A stretch of 64,000 nucleotides of DNA, taken from the NCBI GenBank assembly GCA_037577475.1, contig CM075197.1, positions 18,736,650 to 18,800,649 on the forward strand. Reading direction: 5' to 3'. The notes beneath the pieces were generated by a model that was given only the letters and a program-made list of their open reading frames with translations, did not search any database and was not told where the DNA came from. Numbering within the stretch: position 1 is the first letter of the stretch; each line of letters begins with the position of its first letter. The position numbers and the translations under genes were made by a program. This document shows, in pieces, positions 50,330 to 64,000 of this stretch. The DNA comes from Chaunax sp. Z400 (Eukaryota; Chordata; Actinopteri; Lophiiformes; Chaunacidae).

Positions 50330-53300
50330 CTGGAAGCACACAGGGTATTATACCTGATAGTCGTAACACCGAGTTCATGTTTGAACTTGTGGATAGCACT
50401 TGGACAATAGAGAGAGACGTACTTTAATCTTTGCTTTCTGTTGTGTTTGTTTTCTTGTATTTGATTGATTTGCATCCTAGTCTTTTTCCCATTTAAACAT
50501 TAGCCTGTATATTTTAACACCTGGTTGGATGAACTTAAAATAAGATAGAATAAAAATAATGGTGGGTAAAAACATTAAATGATAGACACATTTGAGATAC
50601 AGAAACTTCTCAGTTCATTTTCTTGCCCTTTTCTTGCTGCAGTCATGAATTTTCTTGTGAAGTCTGCTCACCCCGCTACTTCATAACAACCATTTGCTCC
50701 ACATTGCCAGCCAATTTTTTTCAGAGCCCACAGTAACAGCTTTACTTGTGGCTCTGCTCATTAGCCTCTCTCCCTGGCAATCTGATCTGGCTTCATTCAT
50801 TTCCTCATCTGAAATGGCATGAATAAAATATGCCTGTAAATTCGGAAATGAAATCTGTTTACTTTATGGGCGTAATGGTCATGCCTAATTGATTCATGTA
50901 GCACACGTCTATATCTGTGCATGCTCCAGGACTGAGCTGCCTGTAAAAATAACTATCAGACGAAATGCTCATTACATTGAGGTGGATGTATATTACTAAG
51001 CAAATTAACAAACCTGTTTTGCACAGGAACTTGAATTATTCAAGGCTATGGAGAATGTCTTTACATACAGCTTCTCTTAATGGATGGATTTTATTCTGAT
51101 TTGAGATCAGTTACCCAAAACCACAAAAGAATATTTCTTGCTCCACAGTTATACTGGTGTATCTGCTCCATGTCCACTGAATGTTGAATATCACCCAAAA
51201 ATAATAGTCCTGTGATCTCCACAAAATGCCAGCTCCTCCTCTACAAAATCCATCTTGTATCCAATTAGCCTACTTTTCAAAATCCAGAGGCAAAGTGACA
51301 GAGGAAGATAAATGGGCCATCGGCCTGCAGCACGGCCTTTATGACGGTGGATTTCCACCATAATACTACTTTTACTACTAAATGGGAACAGAGCATTTCA
51401 TGTGGAAAAGCCTGCGTAACAGCCTATTGCCACAGCTGAAAAACAGCACTGTTGAATAGATACGACTGTGGTTCACCGGGTTTGCCATTTTGTCATGTTT
51501 ATTTGCCCTGATTTAAACACAGTAGTGGGTGACGTGAAAGAGAAAGGATTATAAATGTGATGTGGGTCACAGATTTGACCCACAAATTAAAATAATTTGT
51601 TAAATCGTCAGCCAGAAGGTTATTTTCACACTTTCCACCAATTAGCTTCTAAAGCATACAACTGTTTGTACTATATTCAACAAAAAGCCATGAAGTTAAC
51701 ATGAGTGGTTGTATGGCAAGTCACCTGTTACGGTGCTTCTTTTAGCACTGTTCTGATCTCAACCAACCCCTGAGGGAAACACGTGGTTCTCTATTTACTG
51801 AATGTTCCAAAATGTTCTGTCACTAACAGTGTCTGTCTGCCATTTGACACCCAACACACAGTTACGGCCTCCCAAAAGGTAACAGACAGAATACCATGGC
51901 TCCTTTGGAGAACGTCGCAAATGAAAAGAGGACGTAAAGAATTAAATGTTTTACCCACAAGCTTTATTAAACCCCAAAAAAAGAAACAAGAGTAACCAAA
52001 CAAACAAAAAAGGACTGGAGACCCCGGCCAAAAGGAACAAGAGATGGGGAGGCGCTGGGCCAGCCGTGCAATGGACCGTCACACCCAGTGCTTCCCCTTA
52101 ACCTAAAAAACCTAAAACAAACAAAATGACGAATAACTGGACTGCTGGTCATCTCCAGGCCAAACTGAAACAACAAACTAACACAATAAATCACAGCAGA
52201 CATGCTACAGTAGGACAAAGTAAAGCTGCAAAAAAACCTACAAAAAACCTCACCAAAAGAAGATCATCTGTGTCGTGTGCCGTCCCATGCTCACTCTGCT
52301 CCTCTATATCTCCTCCTAAACCTGAGTGACTCAGGGAAGGAGGGAGCACAGAGGGAGACAGAGAATGGGAGAGAGAAAACATGGCCACATGTAACACTGC
52401 TTCAATTCCAGTCTGAATGAGCAAAAATGGTCAGCTCATCAAAAAGAGCACCAGTTACAATAACAGCACAAGTCATATAAGATAAAATATGATAAAATAA
52501 CAAAACAAAAATACACAAATATTGAGTGTGATGAAAAATGTAACACTATATGGGTGTATTAAAATTATGAAATTATAAAAACTATCTAAAAGTATTGGAG
52601 CAACTCCTGGTTTCTTTCTTTGGAATTTCTTTCAGAATTCATGTTTCCCTCATGTTTCTTGCTGGGATACTGTACGGCTCTGGTGCATTGCATTTGATTT
52701 TTTTTTTTGATGGACTACCGTAAGTCGACCATATTTAGGTTTAGCATGGCAGCGATGTGGTAAGCAGAACAATATCCCTTTTTTCCAGTTTGGTGTCTGT
52801 GATGCCGCAGAATCCTCTCCACATGCATTTGGGATCAGAGCTGTGGTAGCTGGACTTCAGCATTAAAGCTGGAACATGTTTCTGTAAGACTTTGGGACCT
52901 GTCTAATACTTGTGGAAATATTTGGAACTAAATACGAGCCATTGGAGGGAAAGAAAATTTAGTGGCATAAACAAATCATTATTATTTGATATACATCATT
53001 CAACCCAATCACTATTTGTTGTGCTTGTTAAATGCTTTTGCATTGTTTTTATGTCCTCAATTACCAGGAATGTACTGACCTTGCTTTCAAAGTAATTGCA
53101 TTTATTATTGGATTGGTATTGGATTTTTGGAGTAAAACTTTCCATTAACCACAAAAGTAAATAGCAGTCTGCAAACAAGACAGGTTGCCAAGTTACACAG
53201 TGGTTGATTGTGGATGCAATTTGGTAAACATAAAAGTTTAATGAGGCATCATCCACAGTTCTGACAGCACAGAAAATGAATGGAAACCATTTCTCTCAAA

Positions 53301-55446
53301 TTCAACACGATAATAAAGTACAATCAACGGTTTGGGATTCCTCCACTGCCACGTCTGGAGCACAATTTGATTGTTTTTGGAAATTATGCTGTGAAAATTA
53401 ATTATTAAACACTTGTCACATGCTCATGCATCTTAAATAAGCACCGTCTTACATCATTCAAATTAAACAACATTCATTCTCTTCTAAAGAAGATGTAGAA
53501 TGCCGTTAATTGCATTTTTCTACTGTGACTGGATAGTAAGGGGTCATATAATGGGATAAATCTATTGCTTATACAGTATATCTCACTTTTAGGCCTATAA
53601 ACCAGAAGCCCTGATCCAAATTCCAACAAGACTTATGACATCAAAATAGCAGCCCTCAGGGTTCTGTTAAAGTAGATGAAAAAAAAAAGAAGTCATGGAT
53701 CCATCCCTTTATCTGGATCCACTCCAAAATGTAATGGGTTCTGCCCTGCCATATGCACAACCCACCTCTAGTTTCAGGAAAACCTGTCAAGTAGTTTTTG
53801 TCTAATCCTGCTAACAGACACTAGGAAAATATCACCTCCTTGGCAGAGATAATAATGTTCAGCCAAGAGGGAGGATCAATTCCCTGAAATGTGCTAAACC
53901 CATTCTTTATGATCCATTAAATAGCATTCAGCTTTTGATTTATTGCTTTCTCATTCTCCAGGATATGTGTGCTTTATTTTTAGGCAGTAGCATACCAAAT
54001 TGATTAATGTTAAAGTACATTAAATCAAATAATTAAAGTACCATATCCATGCAGAAATAGAAGAGGACTCCAGATGAAAATCAGTCTGATTATTTTTCTG
54101 CTCACTATCAGTTTCCATTACATTTGGTAATACTGGGCTGAAACATGGCAGAAGCTCAGTTGGGATAAATAAAACACGTTCAAGAAAATATACACAGAAA
54201 AAGTTTCTAGACAGAAATAATGGGAAATTGCATGTAATGTGTCCTCTTGAACACTTGGTGGAGCAGCAGATCCCAGGATTGAAATGAATTGATTTGAAGT
54301 GCTGCAGTGTCATCTAGTGGTGAATTCCTCAGTGTTCCCACAGTGAGTCTTCACATAACCCTTGATGGAAGTACATTCGTCATCTATTTTAGGCAACAGA
54401 TTCCCATAAACCCAAATATTTTTTGTGAGTACTAAGCCACAAATTTACAAGAAAAATGATTTACAGCTTTATGTTACATGTTCAAGAGGGTCATATTGCT
54501 CAAGTGTGACTGGTTGCTGTGGTTACAGGGAAAACAGGTGGAACTTGGCCTCTTGTTTAGGGGAGTATCCTTTTCCAGCACGGTTTAAAACACCTGTGAG
54601 TCTTTTATTTTCCAAGAGAAAGTGAAGATTTCACTTTCCTCACTTGGTTGTAAGTTGCTTATTTCTTTTGTTAAGGAGATACTTGTGAAGGAGATGGGAG
54701 ATGTGTTTTGTGTGCAGCTGTTTAAAGAGGCCCCGCTCCTCCTTCCTTGCATGAATGGATTGAGTGGGCAGGAATGATGAGAAATCTAGGAATCTGGATG
54801 AGGCACATTGAGTCTCAGTTTGTCTAATGTGTGTTGAAACCTAGAAGTTGAAACCAAAATCATTTAGGAAGGAAGGGTTGAAAAAATATACATATTACTA
54901 TTATAATATAAACATTATAATATATATTAAAAAATATTATTTAGATAACACACGAAGCTAAAAGGCTGAATAAATTGTTTTATGAGAGGAGAGCTTTGGA
55001 GCGATTCTATTCGAGGCTTGGTTGCAACTCAGGACATGGAGGTCACTGCAAAGAAAGCGACTGAGCCTCAGCTGTTGTTATGCACTGAGGACCAGGGTGA
55101 GCGGACAGCTTTGCATCTGTTGGTTGACAGATGCAAAATTATTACCGTGCTGAGCAGTTGCCTTGTGTTTGGCCAGTCACAGTTATTATAGCTGAAGGTG
55201 CAGAGGCCACAATGAAAGTGAGGCCAGAGGTGTGTGCACTTTAGATCCATTATACACATGCACATATACAGTAACATGTTACTCCACTCATCCCCTGAAC
55301 TCTCCAGGATTACCATGACCTGGATGAATGAGAATCTACACTTTTCATCACGTACTTAAAATAAGAAATCAGAGGATTTCTATCACACGCTGAGTCAGAG
55401 TGACACATATTTGATTTCATCTTAAATATTACAACTGTAACTTTAC
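50330..55446. other. Possible intron or intergenic stretch
   Basis: No further convincing exon was seen. It contains a dispersed repeat copy at 53685-53853 and AT-rich sequence. If the flanking candidate exons belong together, this is an intron. Confidence 0.4.
53685..53853 (+). repeat. Dispersed repeat, same family as 39772-40352
   Basis: Contains 'tatctggatccactccaaaa', 'aatgggttct', 'caagtagtttttgtctaatcctgctaacagaca' in diverged form, and 'cacctccttggcagag'. It is a single copy. Confidence 0.7.
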
Positions 55447-55722
55447 CCACATGAACAATAGGAAGGGGTGACGTCTGGCAGATCAGCCCCTTCAGGACAC
55501 CTCACAGCTTCTTCACCGGAGCACTGATGGAGTTCTCCATCAGATGATGAAGCAGCTGGTGTGTCTGCGCCATCGATATCGGCCTTCTCTGCAGACTCAT
55601 TCACCGTCTCCTCTACAAGGGTCTCAGCCATGTCGTATTCAGTGTGACCAAACAAGTTGATGTCAACATCATCAACCTCCATCTCGAACTGAAGCACTGC
55701 TGGTCACCTGGACCGTAGCGTC
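55447..55722 (-). CDS. Candidate first coding exon, acidic N-terminus, unidentified
   Basis: On the minus strand a strong acceptor (tttttctctgtttag) precedes base 55722, and a strong donor gtaaag starts at 55446. An ATG at 55682 in good context (gagATGg) opens 78 codons plus two bases, starting MEVDDVDINLFGHTEYDMAE. The sequence is rich in Asp/Glu and later Ser/Ala, like the disordered N-terminus of a nuclear regulator. An in-frame stop lies upstream within the exon, so the exon would carry the 5' UTR end and the start codon. I do not recognise the family. Good splice sites at both ends make it the best of the unassigned exons. Confidence 0.45.
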
Positions 55723-58700
55723 CTAAACAGAGAAAAAATAATAATAAAGAGACACAGAAATGTTCAGATAAACAAAGGGATTGGCTGTTAGTATAAGTGT
55801 TAGTATAAGTGAATCCATGTCAACCACTAACCTTTGCTCTGTAAGGGATGATTCACTCTGACTTTAAAGCTTTTGTGTCTAAATGGCATTGTGAGATTTT
55901 CTAAGTGAAGCCAAAAATAAAAAATGCGACTTCTGATCTGAGTCGTGCTACACAATGATTTCCCAAACAAAGAAGTAATTTACTGTATGCATACAGTATG
56001 TATAAAAAAAATCACTAAAAAAAAGACAGAGACACAAAATATCACTACTTGAGTCTAAAATCAAACACAATGAATTGTATTTGCAGAAAACAAAATGCTG
56101 CCTGTACAAACAGACTATTACTGGAATTAGATTTGCATTGCTAAGTTAAACATAATAACTTAACATATTTTTCAACAGGCATGTGACATGCTTACATGTT
56201 TTCATTAGGTCAAATGTAATTTGACGTTACTTCATGACACTTCTTTGTATTTCGACAGCGATGAACTGCACTCTGATAAGTTAAGGGAATCCCCAACTAC
56301 CTTCCTGCCAGAATGCAGATTGTATTCCCTGTTACTGTGAATCTGCCCTGGAGACATCTCAAGAGAAGTGCTGGGACACGAGAGGGGGAGGTGAGAAAGA
56401 CATTTGGATGAAAAGCAAGTGATACCTTTGTTGTGGTGATGCCAACCTACCATGTGGTGAAAGATCACGAGTGATATCTGGAAAGTCTCTACCAGGCAAA
56501 AAAGTCTTAGAAACCACAAGCGCTCCTTCTTCACTCCTGAGGAAATCAACAATATATTTTTATGATGATTTTGTTTCATTCATTTTGTTATTTTTTCATC
56601 TATAACGGGGAAGTCCGCTGAGCAGAGAGGGTGATCGGGCGTCAGGATGCAGAGGGAGTCTAGAATTATGGTCAATTGAAAGCTTTTCTGGACTAGGTTC
56701 AAGAAGTGCTGACGAAGCAAAGACTAAACATCGCAAACCGCAGTTGAAAGATTTGCACATGTGCTGACTCCCCCTCCACTGCTGCCACCCCGGGATTAGT
56801 CCAATCCTGGGAGAGTAGCTACTTTTACATGTGTGCAGGCACAGGCACATGCACACGCACACGCACATGCTTTACATGCACACGCAGGCTACAGTTGAAG
56901 AGAAAGAAGGAAAGCAAGAAGTGTCAAGAATGATGGGAAAATAAGAATTTCTGAGTAACCACAAGCAGCAGCGTTATAAAGTCAGCTACCCAGCTCAAGT
57001 GGAATGAAGTATGCAGGTCCAAAAATCACTTGTGGCTTTAATAATGTAATGTAATGTAGATTCTGTAAGTGAATTTATTGCTAACTTTTATTTTGGGTTG
57101 AGGGTTGAGGGCGGTTGGGAGAGTGTGTTGGTTAACAGATGCCTGAGGTCAAACAGATCACTAAGGTAATATAATTACATTTCTAGTGTTTTTATTCATT
57201 TAGATTTTAAATACATACTAGTACTGAAGACATGAGGTAGCCTGACCGTCTACTGTATCCCTCCATTTCTATTTTGACCTGTTATAACAAGAAGCATTAA
57301 TGTAAGTAACATTAATGCTACCCATTTTCTTTCATACCTTATGTATTATGTATATAATGATGATTTAGGAGAGTTAATATTCCAAAAATCCCTGAAAATA
57401 CTCTCATGTACAGATGAGCAAAACTGCTCTGTCTCAAAAAGCCTGGAAAAGAAAGCAAATCATATTAGTTAATCCATTTTTATTCTGATTTTTTTTATTC
57501 AGGTCTTCAGAGTAAATGTTTCTGCCAATGATTTATTAATTTTGTTCTTGGTCTTTAAATGATTGGTCTGTGAAAAATATTTTAGCTGGCTTTCTATTCC
57601 TGGACTTTATCAGTTGCTTAAAAATGCATGCACATTTTCAAATGACTGAGAAAGTTCTACACACTGTATTGTCTGGTGTCTTATGACCCTATGCTGACTG
57701 GGCATAGTTATAAGCATTAGACAATAATAGAAAAGAATGATTAAAAATAAATTCATTCATTCATTCATTTCAGTCAGACAGCTAACATTTTGGATTTTTA
57801 GTTTATTAGATCAGCAGACGATAGTTTAATTTATAATTTGTGACCTCATCACTCCCGAGAGATATGTCTAAAAGGAACGGGGTGTGACAAGCAATTTTCT
57901 TAAACCCCTAAGGAGTCTGCAGGTGGATGCTGCAGTGATGGGGGGGCAGAGAGAAAAGCATTCATTCATTTGTTCGTTCGTTCATTATGTTAAAGCTGTC
58001 TTGCTTTATTCAGTGTCCTATCAAATATTCGCCCAGAATTTCATCTATTACGTAAAGGATTTCTGACTTACAGTAACCTTCACCAATTAGCCAGCCCAAC
58101 TGGTTGCCCTGTGCCAACGTTCTCCCACCCCTGCATCAGTGAGAGCACATCTTCTCAGGATATCACTCCGCAAAGCAGGGAAAGGTCTGTTTTATTAAAA
58201 ATACAGATCGTTTTTCACATGTAATTCCTGCACACCATCCTACCTGCACGTCAACACAGCCAGGAAGGGAAATGCTGACATTGTTAACTCTGTGTCTGTG
58301 TGTGTGAGTGTGTGATTTAGCATAACACAGAGACACGTACAGTAATGATGTCAGTACAAAGTGATAACAGGAACTGGCCAAAGGACAAAGTTAAAGTAGA
58401 GTTTTTCCTAATCAGACCATAGAAACGGTGGAGGAATAACTGGAATAAGGAATCATTATTTTGTCAGATGATTTCAGGCTACATGTATAACAGTATGAAA
58501 TCTATTGTAACAACTTTCAGTGGAAAGGTTTACCATTTCCTCTCCAGTCCACTCCTCCTCCTCCCCCTCCTCCTCCATATAACCATAAAAACAGTTAAGC
58601 AGTACCAGGGGCAGTCTAGCACCAGGTCCCCTGCCTAGCCAAGGGGTCAAAGCTCAACCTCATTAGCCGTTACTCTGAATAGTCTGTCTTGCTGGCACAA

Positions 58701-60303
58701 GTGAAAGTTCACTATACGACACCCTTACTGCAGCCTAGCAGCTCGGTTTTCTCTCTGTCCTTCTGTCTGATATGTTTGTCTCAGCCTTCTCAAATGTATT
58801 GCCATTATTCATTAGCATGTGACATCATGGCTCTGTGAGACAAATGGTGATTTCCAGCTTTTTTTAATCTTTTTTTTTTTTTTTTTTTGCATAACGATGC
58901 AGCTTGCTGAGGTGCAACATGTGACTGGATGAAGATTGTAAAATGACTTGAACAGAGGAGCGTTGAGAGGGAAGGCAGGTCCGTTCTTTTGAATCTTTGC
59001 AAGAACTAAGGAGAGACTGATCATGAGAGGATTTAAGCATCCAGCATGTATTTGAATTTTAAAAAAAATACATAACCAGTCTGCTGCTTAATGACTTTTT
59101 AAACAGGCAGACATTTGATCTCCGGTTTATGTTGATTTAGAACCAATACCAGGCTGTTTATTTTTGGGGTTCTGGCTGTGATTGCCAGCATAATGCTTAT
59201 CCCACTGTGCTGTCAAATATCGTTGTTCTCTCTCTTTGAAACATCTTGAATATAATTGCGCTGAGCACTGACTGTTGCTGCTTCTTGACGTAGAAAACAA
59301 TAATGGAGCAGGACCAAGCCAAACATTACCTTGGGGAATATGGAGTAGAGAAAGGAGGATAAGAAACCACAGACTCTTCGTTAAAGACGGACTCCACCTT
59401 TGACCACTGACCTCCACTGAGCCATTCTTCCATTTTGCATCATTCACATCGCAGAACACCAAGTTTGGCCACATGCTAGCTTGAACTTGAACTAGACTTT
59501 GTGTATGCCTAACTTTCTGATCTTGCCCTCAAACAGCAAACACACTGCTCTCATTTTCATTTATTCAAATCATCATCAGCCTCTGCTAGTCCGAATATAA
59601 CTTGCCATTCCCATTTGCATTGAGTGCCTTTTAGCCGCTACAGTCAAATCAAACTGCTTGTCTCCAGTGGTGACAAGTGGTGACACTGACCCAACTACAT
59701 GTCCCCCTCATCTATCTGTTTGTGAGAGCAAGCGACGGTCAGGGACCCAGTGTCACGTTAGAGATGCTGGGTTATTGTGCAGCGGGTGACCTCTGCAACC
59801 ACGCTGCGGTTTGTTGCTTTCACCATAACTCAGCTGGAATGAACTCACCCGACCACAGAAAGACTATGGTTTGGTAAAGGAGGCCTAACTATAGCAGGAG
59901 AAGAGCAGAGCGGAGAATGAGTGTGAAAGCCTGTGTCATGGTTTGCTTGACCTCTCTTTGTGTCTGATGGGGTCCTGTGGAGGTTGTCTGTTTACTGAAT
60001 GCAGCTGATCAAGTTCTTTTGTTTTGTGTCAAGTCTAAAATGTCGATAGCTTTGTGCTGCGTAAGAAGAAACAACAGGGAGGAATTCAGCAGGTTCATGG
60101 TTGATGCTTCCGTACTTCTCAGGAGGTATAGTCACAACATTCAGCTCAGGCTTTATACTTATTCTTTGCAGTTATTTGAATGCAAAACAGAACAATTAGT
60201 GAATGAATTAAATGGTTTGTTGTTAAATGTTGCAACACGTTTCGCTACAACTCCAAAGTGAGAAAAGATCATTGCTGATAATATACTGTGTGGCTCGTTT
60301 CAG
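55723..60303. other. Non-coding stretch
   Basis: No gene was recognised. It holds (ATTC)n-type runs near 57752-57776 and 57959-57985, a CT-rich segment near 58540-58580 and a poly-T tract near 58869-58888. If the 55.7-kb candidate exon is real, its upstream non-coding exon and promoter would lie here. Confidence 0.5.
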
Positions 60304-60355
60304 AGCCAAAAGTAGGGAGCATGAGACTGTTACACAGTGTCTGGACTGTGATAAG
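60304..60355 (+). other. Candidate 52-bp exon (plus strand)
   Basis: Flanked by ctcgtttcag and gtgaga. One frame reads AKSREHETVTQCLDCDK across it. It pairs in phase with a second acceptor at 60705-60707. It may belong to a non-coding RNA or an unrecognised gene. Confidence 0.25.
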
Positions 60356-60396
60356 GTGAGAGAGGCTTGTGTAAACGCCCGTTCAGCCACTTGTAG

Positions 60397-60397
<1 letters not shown>

Positions 60398-60442
<45 letters not shown>
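60398..60442. repeat. (CA)n microsatellite
   Basis: About 22 uninterrupted CA units. Confidence 0.95.
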
Positions 60443-60443
<1 letters not shown>

Positions 60444-60707
60444 ATATTGTTTTATTCTTTGACAATAGATTCAGTTACATACTGAACCCCATACATATCA
60501 AAGGCTGGACCTGGGATAGACTGGCGCTGCTCCAACCCCACCACAAAACCACATGGGAGAATAGATTCCCTATTTTCCCCCCCTGGTCTTTGTCACAACA
60601 CAAAAGTTATCAAGTATGAGAGAATGGACATGTGTTGCTGATCATATGAGGATTAAACAAATAATGCAATGGTCACCTAATATGTTGCGGTGTGCTGTTC
60701 GTTTCAG

Positions 60708-60755
60708 TATGGCCCAGAAACCAGAGAAGGTGTGGCATCCAAGGCACGGTTTTAA
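60708..60755 (+). other. Candidate terminal exon part (plus strand)
   Basis: Follows a ttcgtttcag acceptor. Joined to 60304-60355 in phase 0 it would read YGPETREGVASKARF and stop at 60753-60755. An internal gtgtgg after GAGAAG could instead act as a donor. No family is recognised. Confidence 0.2.
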
Positions 60756-61310
60756 AATGCATTCCTCATGCCACTAAAGCACACGGCCTGTGAGAGTTGT
60801 GAGTATAGAACATCCGACCGCAGGCTTGTGGGATATATTTGCAAAAGCAGGGTAAATCATTTGTGATGGGCTTTCTTTCTCTTTCTTTTTTTAATGTCTG
60901 AATTACCATGTTGCACTGGGCGACAAAATTTGGTGCTCCCACAGAGAGCACTCACACACAGCTCTGCCAACACTAAGCTACATTTAAATCTCTGGTCCTG
61001 CTGTCCCTGCCACTCTCTCTGCCAAGCAACTCCACAAAACAAGAGAAATAAGGGAGATGTCTTTTGTTTTTTTTCTCTTCTCCTCCTACCTGAGACATCC
61101 CCAGCCTTCTGTCTCCTCCCTCCTCATCCTCTTCCTTTCCTCTCTCTTCATCACATTTTGTTTACTCCTTTCCCCTCCTCCATTCACTACTCTTCCTTCG
61201 TCTCTACATCTACTACCTCTGAGCATCAGTAGCATGAAAAATTTGTGGCAAATGTTCCTCCCACACTTCACATTCCAGGGTCTTACAGGATCCCACATGC
61301 TGGTGGCTCA

Positions 61311-61320
61311 GTCTCTCTCT

Positions 61321-61361
<41 letters not shown>

Positions 61362-61362
61362 T
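61311..61362. repeat. (CT)n microsatellite
   Basis: Imperfect CT run with ccct interruptions. Confidence 0.9.
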
Positions 61363-61699
61363 TTCTCCTCTGTCACCAATGTGTGGGTGCCGGGGTCTAT
61401 GAGGCAGGGTAACAATGTGAGTGTCTGTGTGTGGGGGTAGTAATATGCTAATTCATCATTCTTAACGTTACATTGGACAGAAGACAGATTCCCTCATCGA
61501 CATTACAATTTTGAATTAATGCGTCTCTGTAACCCTGTAGTCCCAAGTCACTTTAAATGACAGAAAGTTGTAATTTATGTCCATAGTTAAATTATTGATG
61601 GCTTCCTATTTACAACTTCGATTACACTCTGAGCATATACCACTGTCAAGGCCGAATAATCCTACACATCTGTTAAGCTTGCCTTGTCCATGCCCCAAC

Positions 61700-62400
61700 T
61701 CTCCACAAAGTTTCATGGAACTTGGGAATTTGTGGATATACACATGATCTAGTGTGTTAACAAATATGGGGGGAAAAAATCCTGGATCCAATCCATTTTT
61801 GGTTCCACAACAAAATTTAATGGTTTCTTTTCCTTCATCCTTTTACCAAGTCTAACCCTTCTGTTCATATTGTGTGCCACCCATTTATTATGGGTGGTTT
61901 ATTGAACTATACACCCTTGGTGTTCCCGGTAAAAATGACTAGCCATTAGAAACACCCCTTTTTGGCTTCCATGGCAACCCCATGGGAACCTATTCCGAAT
62001 AGAATTTTTACCCCATGGGAACCACAACTGTTGGCAATTGTCAAAAACAAGCCTAACATTAATGCAACAATCAACTTTCTCACAGCTAAAACTTTTTGGA
62101 GGTCTTGCTCACAGTTCATTCTGTGGCAGCATGATGATGGTTGAGCGATATGAGCTCAGGTCAGTGAGGCCTACAGGCCATAAATAGCAAATGGAAGTTA
62201 GCGACAGGAAGATGAAAACACAACATTAGGCGATAATATATGTATCATTATGGCTTTATAATCAGCTAGAATGTACCGATCATTTTTGACCAGGAACACC
62301 AAACTAGTTAAAACGAACACAACAGGAGGGTTAATGGAAGTCCATCTGGTAGTTTTTGCATAGTCCTGCTGACAAACAAATAAACAAACCAGCCAACTTG
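61700..62400 (+). repeat. Dispersed repeat copy split by a MITE
   Basis: The left part (to 61851) carries 'cctggatccaatcc' and 'aaatttaatggtttctt', ending 'ttttaccaag'. The right part (from about 62335) continues 'tggaagtccatctggtagtttttgcatagtcctgctgaca'. Put together they match the order of the family copies at 39772-40352 and 53685-53853. Confidence 0.75.
61856..62330. mobile_element. piggyBac-like MITE nested in the dispersed repeat
   Basis: A 475-base insertion. Its ends are inverted: cccttctgtt at the left and, reading inwards from the right, ccctcctgtt (9 of 10). Longer subterminal inverted segments follow: ttggtgttcccggt...aaaatgac near 61918-61940, and its inverse near 62279-62304. 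The flanks are ctaa (61852-61855) and ttaa (62331-62334), a slightly decayed TTAA target duplication, the signature of piggyBac transposition. No transposase is encoded. Confidence 0.8.
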
Positions 62401-62431
62401 TCAGGGTATCTGCTCTGCCTCTCCTGTTTGT

Positions 62432-64000
<1,569 letters not shown>

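Noticed and set aside
60227..60619. 130-codon plus-strand frame
   Set aside because: Its length comes from running through the (CA)n repeat, giving Thr-His repeats. Only the small part flanked by splice-like sites was kept as a weak candidate exon.
61057..61440. 127-codon plus-strand frame rich in Ser, Leu and Pro
   Set aside because: It is produced by CT-rich low-complexity sequence and the (CT)n microsatellite.

Overview
The window looks like nuclear DNA of a ray-finned fish, probably a percomorph-type teleost. It is AT-rich and gene-poor, the genes have spliced exons, (CA)n/(GT)n microsatellites are abundant, and the dispersed repeats are of teleost type (a tRNA-derived SINE, a piggyBac-like MITE, a Gypsy remnant). 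There is no bacterial gene layout, no CRISPR array and no operon. The species call is an inference from gene and repeat style.

Only three genes can be named with confidence. The 5' part of usp22 is on the minus strand: coding exon 1 at 13387-13506, coding exon 2 at 1018-1150, with the rest of the gene left of the window. med9 is complete on the plus strand (20096-20241 and 20461-20680). rasd1 is complete on the minus strand (23575-23305 and 23192-22669). med9 and rasd1 point at each other, with poly(A) signals at 20982 and 22311. In mammals MED9 and RASD1 are also convergent neighbours on human 17p11.2, and USP22 is on the same arm, so this is an old vertebrate linkage.

Layout. 1-13506: usp22 with a 12.2-kb first intron. 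13507-13990: its 5' leader and promoter, with two short upstream ORFs and a CRE-like site. 14-20 kb: intergenic. 20-23.8 kb: the med9/rasd1 pair. 23.8-38.9 kb: non-coding stretch with old repeats, a SINE and microsatellites. 38.9-40.4 kb: a Gypsy LTR/integrase-tail remnant followed by a degenerate tandem repeat block. 40.4-64 kb: mostly non-coding. In this last part, weak candidate exons lie on the minus strand at 55447-55722, 50213-50329 and 49481-49690, and a weak exon pair lies on the plus strand near 60.3 and 60.7 kb. I could not assign these to a known family. A nested transposon insertion lies at 61.7-62.4 kb.

The three named genes do not form one pathway. USP22 is the deubiquitinase of the SAGA co-activator, MED9 is a Mediator middle-module subunit, and RASD1 is a Ras-like signalling GTPase. 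I did not find an unusual new biological system. The points most worth checking are the minimal uORF whose stop overlaps the usp22 start codon, the GAA-rich repeat that appears to supply the med9 N-terminus, the intact integrase-tail ORF of the Gypsy remnant, and the unidentified candidate exons at 49-56 kb.
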